Origin: Owenia fusiformis
Lineage: Eukaryota; Annelida; Polychaeta; Sabellida; Oweniidae
NCBI GenBank assembly: GCA_903813345.2
Contig: CAIIXF020000007.1
Span: forward strand, 24,043,564-24,107,563
Length of the DNA stretch: 64,000 nt
Direction of reading: 5' to 3'
Notes under the pieces: model-generated
What the model was told of the DNA's origin: nothing
Database searches by the model: none
What the model saw: the letters and a program-made list of their open reading frames with translations, nothing else
Made by a program: the position numbers and the translations under genes
Shown: positions 38,197-52,500 of the stretch, in pieces
How positions within the stretch are numbered: the first letter of the stretch is position 1
How the letters are laid out: each line of letters opens with the position of its first letter

Positions 38197-38962
38197 TTAA
38201 GGTGCTATGGAACTTAACAGGAAATGACAAAACAGGAAGTGACAATTTTTTTTGCATTTTTAGATATTTTTTGAACAAAGATAACAGAGTTCTGGTTTGA
38301 CCTCCAGTCAATTTAACTATTTTCACATATCATTTACATGACCAGGATCACAATGTGCATGGTCAGAATGACCCTAAACATGATGAAATAACCTTTTTAG
38401 CCCTTTGAAAGTGTGACTGAAAAAAAGCTAAAAGTAGGAGCGTAGGGAAGGTCACTGAACAGAATCTTTTGAATTTTTCAGAAAATGTGCCCAATATATT
38501 GCTCTAAATGATACAATCTTTGAAAATTTGATATCATTCATAGAAAAAGAAAAAAAAATGAAAAAACTGATTTGAAAAGCAATCTATTTTCCTTTTTATG
38601 ACTGCCATTTTTGTTTAAGACAATTTTCTAAAATTTCAAAGATTGTACTAGTTAGAGCATTATATTGGGCACATTTTCTAAAAAATTCAAAAGATCCTGT
38701 TCAGTGACTATCCCTACGCTCCTACTTTTAGCTTTTTTTCAGTCACACTTTCAAAGGGCTAAAAAGGTTATTTCATCATGTTTAGGGTCATTCTGACCAT
38801 GCACATTGTGATCCTGGTCATGTAAATGATATGTGGAAATAGTTAAATTGACTGGAGGTCAAACCAGAACTCTGTTATTTTTATTCAAAAAATATCTAAA
38901 AATGCAAAAAAAATTGTCACTTCCTGTTTTGTCATTTCCTGTTAACTTCCATAGCACCTTAA
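38197..38962. mobile_element. 766-bp foldback element with ~350-bp arms
   Basis: Left arm from TTAAGGTGCTATGGAACTTA and right arm ending TAACTTCCATAGCACCTTAA are inverted copies over about 350 bp. They share AGGGTCATTCTGACCATGCA and CTCCTACTTTTAGCTTTTTT in inverse orientation. The centre is a short A-rich loop near 38550-38590. A single-arm fragment of the same family occurs at 52565-52822. There is no ORF. Confidence 0.9.
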
Positions 38963-39758
38963 GTAGCACAATAAATTAATCCAAAGCTTCATACCTGCAA
39001 ATGATGGACAAATCCCTACCAAATCGAACGAATGTTTTCATGAATCGCCATGTTTGTGATCCAAGGAGGATTGACTCCCAGAATGCAACATCAGTTAACC
39101 TTATTCGTGACAGGTTCCAAAATGGCGGAACGGCACGTGTCATGTTGGATTCTGGGAGCCAGTGCTCATTGCGGTGTAATCGGGCTCCAAAATCACCTCA
39201 ACATTTGGAGAGTCGACATTAACATGTGAATATCCACTTGAAATTTTGAAGTTCCTATTTGTCATTATGGACACAAATTCCACGATATCTGGACTTACTA
39301 GGATGAAGAAAATAGAGCACTGAATACACTGAGGTAAGAATTTTTTACATGTGCGACAGCATGTAATTTTCATAGCTATAGTAATTCTTTATGTTCCCCA
39401 CTGTAGGCTCCTTCGTCTTAATAAATTCAGACCGAATATTATATTGGGTCTGTTTGTCTAACCTGTAATAGATCTATCTGAAAAATTCGTAAAAAAACAT
39501 ATTTTGCTTCCGAAAAAACTTTCGTTATCTTGACGTTTTCTAGTTCAATATGTGTCACCATCTGTGTTGTGTGTGCCGTATTTCGACGTCAAACTCTGAA
39601 TGGCTTAGTGAGTTCAGAGATTTATTGTAAACTGAAAGAGTGAAGACGAACCTCTCTTCTAAGAAGCGAAGTCGAACGAATGCAAATGGTACAATGCACA
39701 AGTAGTTGTGGGGGTGATTTGGGGGTAGTAGACCTGTGACTGTCTCATGTCTGTCACT

Positions 39759-40213
39759 CTGCAGTTTTATCTCGTTTCAATCCCATTCTGGTCTTGGGAG
39801 CGTTCAATAATAGATCCTATTAGATTTCAAAAGTCAAAAAACGGAACGAGCCACACACAAATTTCAATCTTTAAATCAGACAGTACGAACTTTACTGAAC
39901 TGAGATTACAATTGGTTTCTTAATGTTACAGTAATTGATGTAACCTCAGTTCGGTAATGTTTGTAATGCACTTACATGTAGAAATAATTTCTGAAGTTAA
40001 TGGTGGACATTTTGAAATAACAGCCAATTTAAAGATCGAAGTGTTTATCTCTCTAACACCCGCGAGAGAACATTTAGGCTAGTGTTTAGAATCGACTGAG
40101 GTAAGGAATATGTGCATGCCTAGCGCCATTTATTTCGCCTTTTGAAATTTAATATGAGCTTCTATTAAACATTCCCAAGACCAGAATAGGATTGGAACTA
40201 GATTGTAACGCAG
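39759..40213. mobile_element. MITE with ~75-bp inverted ends upstream of TTLL4
   Basis: CCCATTCTGGTCTTGGGAGC near 39782 is mirrored by ATTCCCAAGACCAGAATAGG near 40171. The match extends outward to CTGC/GCAG ends. A second, inner hairpin (ACTGAACTGAGATTACA ... TGTAACCTCAGTTCGGT) lies at 39894-39957. It has no coding content. Confidence 0.65.
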
Positions 40214-40563
40214 TTATGGGCAAGCCCAAATCATGATCTTTACCAATTTAATTTGTTTGTCATGACAATGTATAGTAAGAAGTATTTTTTCTAAAGACCA
40301 GTCAAGATTTTTGAGCTTTTTGTTCACAAAATTGAAAAAAATCTCAAATCTGATAATGATCAGTGCAGAGGGTTAATATCAAAATGTCATGGAACCTTGA
40401 AGTAAATGCCAGGCTACTCTCATGACATCACCCCTGTCAGTGAGGAGTGCTATTGGAATCCTAATCAAATACCAAGCTTAAGGTAACTAAATAAGACAAT
40501 ATAAGATAATGTTTATAATATTTCTGGGAATAACATTACATATACTTTTCTTGTAGAATCTCA

Positions 40564-43500
40564 ATGGCGCACAATCACCTTAATGGCCTCAGTGCGAGCC
40601 TTGAAGATCTGTCTCTCAAAAAGCAGTTGCCTTTGCGACAACAAAAAGATAAACCTGTACTCAAGTACAATGCTTCAATGAATGCTCCAGTTCATCTGTT
40701 CAATCAATCAGATGTGAATAATTATCGTCATGGAATCAACAGGGGTCCCTTTCCAGGAAATGTCACTCATGGACGAACATTGTCATCACCCTTTAAATCA
40801 AAAGGTGGTGCTAGCAATGCAATGGCGGGAACAACCAGTGGAGGTTACGCTGGATATAAGAACACAAGTCCCCAATATTCACCTGCTGGCAGTCCAAATA
40901 AGACATCTTCAAATCCTTACTCTAAACCAATAAGTGCCAATGACATTAAACAGCCTGAGAGTTTAATACGAAGGAATTCCAATAGTAATCCTACCTTAGG
41001 AACTTCCACAGGCCCATCTACTGTTAAAGGAACTAGTAGTACTAACAACAACACAAACTTTCTGGCTAATTCATTCATGCGACCACAAAGTGCAGTAAAA
41101 CCACCTCCTCATCCGTCTAGTTCTTCCCCTTCCAAACTTAAGTCTGATACAAACACTGCTGTAGTTCCAAGGCCACCATCAGCTCCCCGACCAACTTCGA
41201 GTAAATCAAGAACAGCAAGTCCTTGTCGCGTAGCTAGGAACTTAAATTACACCCCAAATAAGCCTTACAGTGAGGTTTCAGGGGGTGATTCAAGTGGAGG
41301 CACGAACACACCCGTGTCTTCAAGCCCTAAGCAGTCAAAATCAAGACCCCCTTCAGCTACATCTATGACTGATGGTGCTAAAAAAATGCCAGTGACAAAT
41401 ACTATTACTGGCACCTCGTTTTATAAAAAGGATTCAAAATCTTGTGAAAAAGTTGATGTCAGACCAAAAGCTGATGGTGCCAATAAAAAGATCAGTTTGC
41501 GAGAGCGACTGCCATCTTCATGTAGTGATGATGGAGAATGGGAAGACGAGAATGAAGAGACGGAATATGGAGGGTCTATACGACGACCTACTTCGTAAGT
41601 ATTGAATTTTTAATTTTTCTTGTTTGTTATTATCTCACCACCACAAGTGGTGACATATTTTTATAGTCTCTAACCTTTTTGAGGACTGTGTTTGACCTTC
41701 AGCCGTTGACATCTGTAACAAATGGCAGTTAGTGACATTCTCCATGTTAATGCCTTGTTAAATATGGTATATTATATCCTTCAAAAACATCTGAAACATT
41801 TTGCTTCTGATAGGATAAAAACATGCATATTTTCTCCCTGCTCTTAAATGAATTCTTAGAAGTAAGATCTTTGGTCTTGTTATATCGTGGCAGTTACACG
41901 AAAAGGATCAGTTGCTGTCTTTGTAGATGGATAACAGATTATATTTTATTGAGCTATCTTTACAGTATGACAGAAGTCAATAAGTTAAAGATTTCCTATT
42001 ATTACCACCTTGCCGGGCCAGTTCTAGGGGTTTTAGTACTAGTTTAGAAGGCATTCATTTTACAATATCGACCTGAGAAATGTGTGACGTCATAGTGGTG
42101 GTCCATATGGACCGGTCTAGAATATATTCTGGACCGGCAATTTTCCCCGGGAAATTAGATATGGTTCAGTGCGTAAGATTTTCTTGCTATTTCAGCCCTG
42201 GTCGTTAACGGTGGTAATAATACTAATAACGTAATTTCTGCGAGCAATATAGTGAAATATTGGACCTTGGACCTCGGTCCAATATTTCACTATATTGCCC
42301 TTAGAAATGACGTTATTGTACTATTGATTTAATTTATATGCACTGGCATACAACTGCACTTTCTTGAGATGTGGCTTGCAGTTTTGGCCTTAAGATTATG
42401 ATCCTTTATCATGTTATTCAACTTTCAAGGTATTTAACTTTGTCTGAAGGGGAAATTACTTTTTCCAGAAAGCTTAAGATTCCTTGGAAGTTGAGAATAA
42501 AATTGTAAATTAAAGTTCTCTTAATTCTGCTCAGAAATCAAATATGACAATCGATAAGAGAATAAGTAATTTCTTTAAGTGGTTGAATGTGCATATATCC
42601 CCTAAAATCTCTTAAAAACAAGACATTAACAAACTGGATATGTAAAGCTTATCAAAGGGTCTATTCACTATTGATGTAAGAAATCTAAGAATAACATGGA
42701 AAGATCAATGTATGTTCTCTTTGCATTTGTTCTCTATTCTCAGTGATTTCTGGCCCTTTCAATAGTTATTCAATAACTGTGTTAGTTTAATGAGATTACT
42801 TTTCATTAAACAAATAGTTACAACTCCCCAGCTTTGGTATTGGATATTAACTTAAGTTTAAAGTGCAATCGCTAAGAAAATAATTCCCAGAATAATAATT
42901 GTATTGAATTAAATATTTAATTGTCATACTCCTAAGTGTACTTTATATGTAAAGCTTATCTGTCCAATACAAGTAAACTCATATCCAAGTTTCCCCTCTA
43001 AATTGGTCTAAATTAGAACCTTTTGGTCAAATGTAATATTTTTAGTGCCTGTATATCTTTAGTGCCTGTTCAATATAAGAAAAGCCTTAATTTGTTGCTT
43101 TAGTGAGAGAGAGCCTGCTGATGGAGAAGACTCAGCTGACAGTGATGGCTATGATGATGATGGAGATAGTGACACTTGCAAAGATGGTGAAGATGATGAT
43201 GTCGATGAAATGATTGATGGCATAGATGATGATTATGATAATGACTCAGATGGTAAGGAAACAGTTAAATGATTCTGTTTGGTCATTGTGTGCTCATTAA
43301 TCAATATGTATACTCACTCAGCATATAATTCATACTTTACTTCAAATGCTTACAGCTGAATGTAAGTTGAAGAGACATACTCAATATCTCGCCTGACTGT
43401 ATTTTGAATTTACACAATATAAAATATGCCTACATGGTCAGCGGTTTCATTAGCAGCAGGCAACAGGCAATTTTCACCGGCTGTTTTCACAAAATCGCCT

Positions 43501-46500
43501 GTTTTCAGGGATTTTTCAACTTTTCCATGTTTTTATGAATTCCATTAATTTTGCCTGTTGTTTTCATTTAAAGCCTGTTGTGGGAAATTCTAGTGAAACT
43601 CCTTATGGTTGTATTGATCTTACCATAGAGATGTTTCAATTTATCAATATACCCCTTTTGTCTTCAGACAATTCTGATGGCTATTCAATCACAACTAGCC
43701 TATCAAGGAAGTCATCGGCAGCCAGTGTCACTGTACGTGTGAAATCTGCAAAGCAGCGTCTGACTCTCAAAGATGTGGTGAAAGACAACTGGTCTGCAAC
43801 TGATGAGGTTCAACCTGCACTCATGGCTAGTCTCTTTCCTAATGTACCTCCTACCATCAACTTTGTTCCAGAGGGACAAAAAGGTGAACTATCCTACAAC
43901 TCCTATCAAAGTTGAACTACTTATTACATGTATAAAGAATTGTAAGTGTATACGAGGGTTGATCCAAAAGTTCCGAACCGTTTGCTCTAAAAATCTTAAT
44001 ATTTTATGAATGTTGTTCATATTTGGCCACAACCACCCCATATATTGTGGTTTCATTTTGCGTAAAAATAAACAATAAATCTGACCAGCAACATAGGTGT
44101 CTGGTTACCATAGCAACATGACAACAGGGTTGATGGAGCTGGAATAAATTAAACTTTATTCTGAATTACAGTAATTGAAGAGCTATTTCAGATCATTTCA
44201 ATTCGTGGAGTTTCACCCCCATGAAATGTCATACAATACGTAATTATAGGTTATAAGTTCATTCGCCTTCAAAATAGTCACCACTATGTGCTACACATTT
44301 CTTACAGCGTTTCAACAGGTCCTGAAATACATGGTGAAGTTCACCTTTAGCTGTAGCATAAACACTATTAGTAAATGCCTGGATAAGGTCAGCTTCGTCG
44401 TCGAAATGGATACCACGCAGTGGTTTCTTGGCCTCAGGAAACATATGAAAGTCACATGCTGCCATATCAGGAGAATATGGCAGATGAGGCTGTAGTTGGG
44501 TCTGCAAGCACTCGTGTATTGCCTCTATTGTAACATTGGCTCTGTGGGCTTGGGCATTATCATGGTGAAAGTAAAAGTTCCCAAGGAGATCTGGTCGTTT
44601 TTTCTCATAGCATCTTTAAGATCTTTCTTCAACACCCGGAACACATTTTTAAACTGAGTAAGTGTCATACCTAATTGATTGAATCAAAATAGATCAACAT
44701 ACCTCATAAAAGTAATCTAGTTTACAACTTTATAAACGAGTGATTAGGTTTTGGAACTGACCTTTGAATAATAAGCTCCATTGACAGTGAACCAGGATAG
44801 CTGTGTCATACTCTTGCTCCACCTACTCTGTTATGTTGCTATGGTAACCAGACACCTATGTTGCTGGTCAAATTTATTACTTATTTTTCCACAAAATGAA
44901 ACTTCTTTACATGGGGTGGTTGTGGCCAAATATGAACAATATTCATAAAGTATTAAGATTTTTAGTGCAAACGATTCGGAACTTTTGGATCAACCCTTGT
45001 ATATCTACATATTAATCAATGAATAAAAACACTAACTTTATATTCTAAGTAGTCTTGTATCACTTTTGTTTCCCCAACCTTTTCACATTTTTACTGTAAT
45101 TTTGTACTCTTTCACAACTACTTTTTTGATTCCAGTTGAGCAACTTCCCTGGGAACTTCGTAAACTGCTGAAGTGGCGAATGAGCACAATAACACCAAAT
45201 GTTGTGAAACACGTCCTGGCAAGGTCACACTTTAGGGTCTCTAAAAGTAAGTCATCATAAAAAATCTTAATTCTCTCTACAAAAACAATATAATCATGCT
45301 TATCATGATATTTAAGTCGTCTAGCTTGATGTAAAATAAAATTTCTGTTTTGATGTATTTGTTCAATTTCTATTTCAGAAAACCATGACTGGATAGGCTA
45401 CTGGGGGAAACATATGAAAGCGCCTGGCTTCAAAGCTATCCGCGAGTATCAAAAGGTATAATTAAGTTTATAACTTATAGAAATACTTTCATCAAAATTG
45501 TTAAATGTATATTTTAATGTAATAATGTTAATGTATATTGAGAGGAATTTCTGTATCTTTCACAAGTGATATTCCCCCATGACATCTGCTTACTGTTGTT
45601 TCTCATTTCATGTCATATTAGATTATAGTACAATGTATGTATAGTCTATGAATAAAATGCTCTTGCTAAGGAATAATGAAGCTTTGCGTCATGTGACATG
45701 CATTCAACCAATCGCTGAATGAGAAACATGAAAGTTATTTTATAATAATTATTATTATTTGTCTTAAGCTTGACCTTCCATGTATTGTAGGTGAATCATG
45801 TCCCTGGCTCTTTCCAAATTGGGCGAAAGGATAGACTTTGGCGAAATCTTTCAAAAATGCAGGTGCAGTTTGGGAAAAAAGAATTTGGATTTTTTCCACA
45901 AACATTTATTCTACCTCAAGATCTGAAGCAGTTAAAGAGAACTTGGGAAGATGGAGGAAATAAACAGAAGTGGATAATCAAACCTGTAAGTGATTTGTTT
46001 TTCTCAATTCTTGGACTAGCATGGAACAAAATTATTTTTTTCAAATTTTCTTTTGGAAATAGACATTCAGAACTGACTTTTACTTGGTTTATATGAGTAG
46101 AAAATTCTTATAGATAAATGATTCTTAATTGTTTTTACATTTTATTCTTACTTATTCATTGATGGCAATATATGAAAGTTTTGAAGTTACAAAATCCGAA
46201 AACAATTTCCAAAATTCATTCTGTTTCTATTCTTTGCCAGCTGAACTTAATCCATATACGTAGTCAAATGGGTTGTCATATTCTAACTATATTTTTTGAT
46301 ACTTGTGCAAATGTCAGGTTTGATGATGTTTGATTTCGAATTATTCTAAAATGAAAAATTAGGAGGGTATATTAAGATCTTGGAGGGATATGTTTTGTTT
46401 TTACCCCAATGGAGGCAAAAAGTAATGTAACTAATTTAAAAATATTAATATTAAGTACCTGTATAAAACTATAAGAATAAAATATATTTCCAATATTAAC

Positions 46501-49500
46501 TTTACAAAATATTTCAATTCTACCAAATTTTTCAGCCTGCCTCTGCTAGAGGGATAGGGATCAAAGTCATCCATAAATGGAATCAAATTCCAAGACGACG
46601 TCCCGTGATTGTCCAGAAATATCTGTCACGTCCATATCTCATCAACGACAGCAAATTTGACCTCAGGATATATGTGTATGTATCCAGCATGGATCCACTT
46701 AGAGTGTACATATATGAGGATGGCCTCACAAGATTCGCATCACATAAGTAAGTAGTCACTGAGATTATCATAGCGATTTTTGAAATACATTGGGAAATGA
46801 GGTTTCAGCAAGGATTTTTAATCGAGGATATTTCTAGAAAATAAGGTAAATGTACAGGGTGGTCAAAAAAATGGCAACCCAGTATTTTCCTCACATCTTT
46901 GTCATCTTAAGAGATTATACACGTTATGTTATTTGGCACATTTGTACATCATTCAATTTCCTACCATCCTACCATATTTCTTGACCATCATACTTTAGGC
47001 AAACCGACACAAGTTGTCAATGACCCGACTGCATTCCTCAGCAGGTAATGGCCTGAAAGACACGGATAATCTCCCTTTTGAGGTCTGCAATCACCCTGTA
47101 TTTGTAAAGGCTTTTAATTAGGATATATCTTGGAATATTCCTTGGAATCAATGAAAAATTGGGAACATTTATAGCAACAACTACCGTTCTGTTTTTCCAA
47201 TATAAGTCCTACTAAATAATGAATCGCTTCTATGTTTTATATCACCTGCCTCTTTGTAATTGCACATGAGGTATAAATAATTCAAACGTGAGCCTTTTGT
47301 CTGTCTCTTTGAATCAGAGCTAGCATGTTTCTGGATCCATAAATTCCCAGATGTACGAGGGGTGATCCAAAAGTCTTGGACGCCCTGCTCTAATTTAGTT
47401 GGTTTTTGATAAAATTACTTTAAACTTTCCAATAATAAAGACCAACAACCTAACTACTTTGTGTGTTAATTTCATGGAGAAATTATATATTTGATGTAGT
47501 TTTCTAGATAGTTTTTAATATAGGGACCCCGCCACCCGGAACGGTATTCGCACATGACAACTTTCAGCCTTAAATGTTCCCGCCGTTTCGCAAGTCTTGA
47601 CCACTATCTTTCCTTGAATTTTGAATGTTAAACCATGTTAGTTTACTTCCTTTGTTATTAGGCAATCAATTAATTGTGTTTTAATTATCATGTCATCTAT
47701 GACAATGGCTGTATATGTTTAATTCTAAGAAAATGACATCAGACAAGCAACCCTCATTCTGGTATCATTTTTGTTCCAAGATGGCTGCTAAAATGGAGAA
47801 CATGAAAGAAATCAAAGTGGAACAAAGTATACTACGAGATATTCTCACTATTATTGACCTTGAGCAGCTACCATATGCACGATACAGTCTAGATATGGCT
47901 CTGTGTGATTTTCTTCCTTTTCTCCGAGTTGAAAGAAGGGTTGAAAGAAAATGTTTTTTACTCATTGGATGAGGTTTAGAGTGGCACTCCAGCAGCATTT
48001 GTATCACATAAGCAATGGCGGTTTCATAAATGTCTTCCATTCATTGGTAAAGCGGTATGAAAAATGTGTTCAAATTCGTTGAAAATATGTTGAAAAGTAG
48101 GTCTTAATATATGAAGATGATGATGGCAGATGACACTCAGATTGAAAATCGGAAATTCTCTCATATCATGACTGGGGTTAGGTTGTGCACCTGCACGAAA
48201 AGTATTTCCCATATTATAACAGTTGTGACGTGATTTGCTATATTCAAATACCGTTCCGGGTGGCCGCGACCCGGTATTAAAAACTATTTAGAAAAGTAGC
48301 TAAAATATATTATTTTCTGTTGAAACTTATACACAAAGTTGTTAAGATGTTGATCTTTATTATCTGGAAGTTCCATGTAATTATATTAGAAAATAGCAAA
48401 GTTAGAGCGGGGCGTCCAAGACTTTTGGATCACCCCTCGTACAGCCTTATCTTTATATTCTAATATGGTAGCCTTGAAGGTTTTCAAATTATTAATTAAT
48501 TATTGAAATTATCAACTAATCATTGCCTGATGGAGTAGTGTTAATGTAATACCTGGCCACACCATATTATGCTAAGAACAATTATTGTTGGACAGTAAAC
48601 ATGCCCAAGTGGACAGTAAACATGCCCAAGTGGACAGTAAACATGCCCAAGTGGACAGTAAACATGCCCAAGTGATTATAAGTAATGTTAATGATGAATT
48701 TCGCACTGAGTAAAGCGATCATCTTGTATCATACACATTAAACGTGGGAGGTGCACAGATCTTACCGAGAGGTTAAATCTGTACTCCTCATTTGTCTCTG
48801 AGAATTGTGGGAGAGTAACGCAACGTCCATTCAGCATGGCGGGAGATAGTCGCAAATCCTTAACATTCTTGCTGTAGTATCCATTGTTCACCCAGAATTC
48901 CTGGAAATAAAATCGGATGTAAATCATCGAATTTTACTTAAATCTGTCATTCAGTATATTTTATTCACTTCACTTATCGGAATTTTAAGACTAAAAAGTG
49001 GTCTGTATCTATAATATGCCTTCATGAACATTAGGAAGCAGACATGTTGTTCTCAAATTCTTTGAAACATATTGATGCGTACATGTTTCAATATATAAAA
49101 TGTCAAGGAAACTTCATTAAAATTAGATGATACTTTCTTAAGTGCGTCATTGTGTTACCTTCATAGCATAATAGAATTGGAAGGCCCCAGATAGAACGGT
49201 CCACTTCTGCCACCTATTGTACCTCAAATGACCTACTTTACTGGTATTACGGAACTCTACGAGGCCCCATCTGTTAAAACAGGATTAAGTGAAAAAATAT
49301 CATTCTCCATATAATTTGAATTTATATCTTAATTATTTCTAGAATTTTTTTCTTCACTGGGATTGATAATCATGAAGATTTCGTGAATTAAAAGAACGAA
49401 TTTTCATATTTTTTAGTTATAATTGCTTTCCTCAAATGAGTGCGATGTAAAAAGAGCAAAAGGGGGTTTGTAATACAAATAGGGTGAAAAAAATTCCAAA

Positions 49501-52500
49501 ACTTGATATAATCTTTAAAGTATACCTTTCAGGAATATGCATGTTTATGGCTCGCTGTGAGCTCCACACCCAGTTATCGGGTTTAAGCTTGGGTATCTTT
49601 TCATAATGTTTCCCAACTTTCCGCACCTTCCACTCCACTCGGCTGAAATTAATCCGCCATTGGTCTTTGTCTCCAGGTGGCGCTGATGTCACTGGAGTGT
49701 CTCGGATAAGATCACTGAATGGCATAGCAATTTCAACGCTCCAATAATTGTCTGAAATCATCATGTAACATGTTCTTTTGCAACCATTTATGAAACTGTA
49801 CATTATAATGAATATACAGTCCATTGCACATGTCCAGAAAATGCTATCACATTAGATGACCCCTCCATTTTTACAGGACTTGATTACCTTGATAACATGT
49901 TATATGTGTTTTATATTGTATATAGATAATGAGAGGTTCATGTTAAAGAAATTCTCACTTTCCACTGGGTCTAAAGAGTTTGTAGTGGCTGGAACCTTGT
50001 TAATCTAGTTGTGGTAAAGACTGCAATTCTTTTGTGCCAATGGATGCCATTTGATTATTATTACCTGTATCACTTGGGTCATTGATGGTCCCATTGATGA
50101 AGACTGCACGCTTGAGCTTGGCCATTTCAAAACTGCTATTTGGTGACCCACCATTCATATAGGGCTGGAAAATAATTAAATCATTTCAAATTATACATGC
50201 AATTATGAACTGAGCATGGAAAGTTAAAAAATTTAAAAATTTATATAGGATTATAAACATGTTACTCTTAGAGTCTAATAATATTACCTTATTCAGTTCC
50301 AGATCCCAGTATGTGTTAAGAGCATTCATCTCATACTCCTTATATCTATGAAATATACAACAAATACAATTAAGACTACTGGGATACAATCTAGTTAGTG
50401 TTTTTATTAAAAATGAATTTCTGTTTTTAAATATAAAGCCAATAATCACACCCATGACCTTCTTAAGTCCCTTTCATTTTCAATACGATCAATGTGACTA
50501 ATTTATTCTTTTTTTCAAAATTATACTATAAGTTATTGAATGATTTGAAGTGCAATACAGGATATAATTCTGCTCAAGAAATTCCGTATTTGAACAAGAT
50601 GAAGTCGAGTGCCAATACAGAATATCAAGACAGAATATATCCTGTATTGCACTTCAAATCATTCAATAACGTTTTTATCGTGTGATCCTCTGTATTGCTA
50701 CTGAGATTGTCCCCTCCGTACCAATATTTTCATTTTCTGTATTGCGACGGAGATGATCAACGGGGACAATCTCAGTAGCAATACAGATTGGTACAGCACA
50801 AGAACTGACCAATCAGAGGGCTTCATTTTACAGATCATATGATAAAAACTGTTGTTTCTCTTACCCATGGGTGCTGGACCCTGGATCTATAAACACCTCA
50901 AAGTCATTGTCTTGAAAAACTGAAAATAGATTACAACCATGGCCAATTTTGCTTAGTCAGGGGATTGACACACTTTAAGATGGCTTAAAGTTGAAGCTCA
51001 TACAGGCCTCTATGTATATATTTAGGAATAAAGACTGAGATTTTATGATTTATGGCGTAATATATGACCGAAACTTTTATTCTATTCATTGTTAAAAGAC
51101 TGAAATCGCGTAGTGATTGAGGCCTTTGGCAATGGCCAGAATAAGATTTGAGGTCATATATTTGACATAAATCATAAGATCAAGGTCTTTGTTGCGATTC
51201 TAATATGATATACAGACAAGAAACACAACTATTTGCATTTATGAATTTTAGTGGTCATACATACTCCAATATAGACCAATAAATCGATTGTTCTAGCCAT
51301 TGTGACGTCACGTATCATATTAGAATGTATTTTATATGTCTGATTTCATGTGGTTTATTCATAGTTTGTTTAACAATTCTATAGAAAATGCCACATTTAT
51401 TTACTCACTAACTGAGTCGTGTTCAGTCTGGTTTGCCCATATATCTGGTTCATCAATTCTTGCAGCGATATACAGATATTCATCATCGTATCTCATTTTA
51501 GCTCTGGTCTGAAATCTTGGTGTTGGATGCTGTGCCCCCTGAATATCTAGCAATAAAAGAATTGAATAAAGAAATCTGACAAACTTGCGGACATAACATT
51601 AAAATTCTTAGATAGACATAATATTTGAATACTCAGACCAAAAACAGACCTGTGTCTTAATAATTCTCAATGCAGAATATGTTTTGGGATCATTTTGAAG
51701 TTATTGCAAAGATCATTGATGCGAAGCAATGCAAACCTTGTGAACAAATGTACATGGATGTCATGTTTGATGGGGTTTTGATTGAACAGTACCAACCTAT
51801 GAAGGCATCGGTCCATGGCACCTCAAGCCAAGCTCTCTCTTCTAGCCTACCATCAGTTGTGATCTTCTCTCCTCTCAGATGATACGCAATGTAAGACTTA
51901 GGGTAGGGGAGGTCACATGCTATTGCATCACATATGTTTAAACAGTCCTTGGAGGCTTTTACATGGCTAAAATTGATATAGTCAGAGTCTTATTAAGCTA
52001 TAAGAATATTGCTAGATAAATAATAAAAAAAGAATATTTGGATTTTAAGCAAAATGCATGCTCATGAGAGAAATGAAAAATCGTAATTTTCATAGTAGGT
52101 GTCATAAATCACTATTTCCTGTATTGCATCATGATGAAATAGAACGCTTTCAATTTATGGTTCTGTTATTTTGAATAGGATTTACTTATTGATTCTCTCT
52201 CTGTCTCCATTCTGCATTATAGATGGGTCTATTCCACAGAATAAACCTACAGTTTTCAAGAATGACTTCCTCTCTTTTCTTTGCCACTGCTTCCTGCCAT
52301 ACTTTGTAATTCCTGCCTTCTTCCTTGTCTTTCGCAGTGACTCAACTGTAAATGGAAATAGAAAAGGTTCATTAAGATGGGGAGTAGAAAGTTGACTTGG
52401 GATGGTACTGAGTACATAATGTGTCACCGTTTTCATTTTTATTGATTGTTGGATCAAATTGGGGGTTTTGGTCTTTGAAATTTTAGAAAATTGTCTGAAA

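Larger units (their letters stand above)
41595..43103 (+). other. TTLL4 intron 1 of the coding region
   Basis: Contains an interspersed GTCACCACC repeat copy (41633-41760) and a hairpin element (41995-42320). The rest is AT-rich without exon signals. Confidence 0.65.

Noticed and set aside
48766-48900. Splicing at GTAAGA (48760-48765) as the end of the last CBM9-like exon
   Set aside because: Reading through continues the conserved-looking VRSVHLPRLMCMIQDDRF and ends at a stop within 75 bp. No convincing downstream exon was found. Not fully excluded.
51409-51538. Shorter version of the CBM9 exon using the acceptor at 51539-51540
   Set aside because: That acceptor breaks the phase. The acceptor eight bases upstream (exon end 51546) restores the frame and gives the conserved FIDIQG.
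51670-51882. Plus-strand 70-codon open frame
   Set aside because: Part of it is antisense to exon 51797-51966 of the CBM9-like gene, whose minus-strand frame matches the family.
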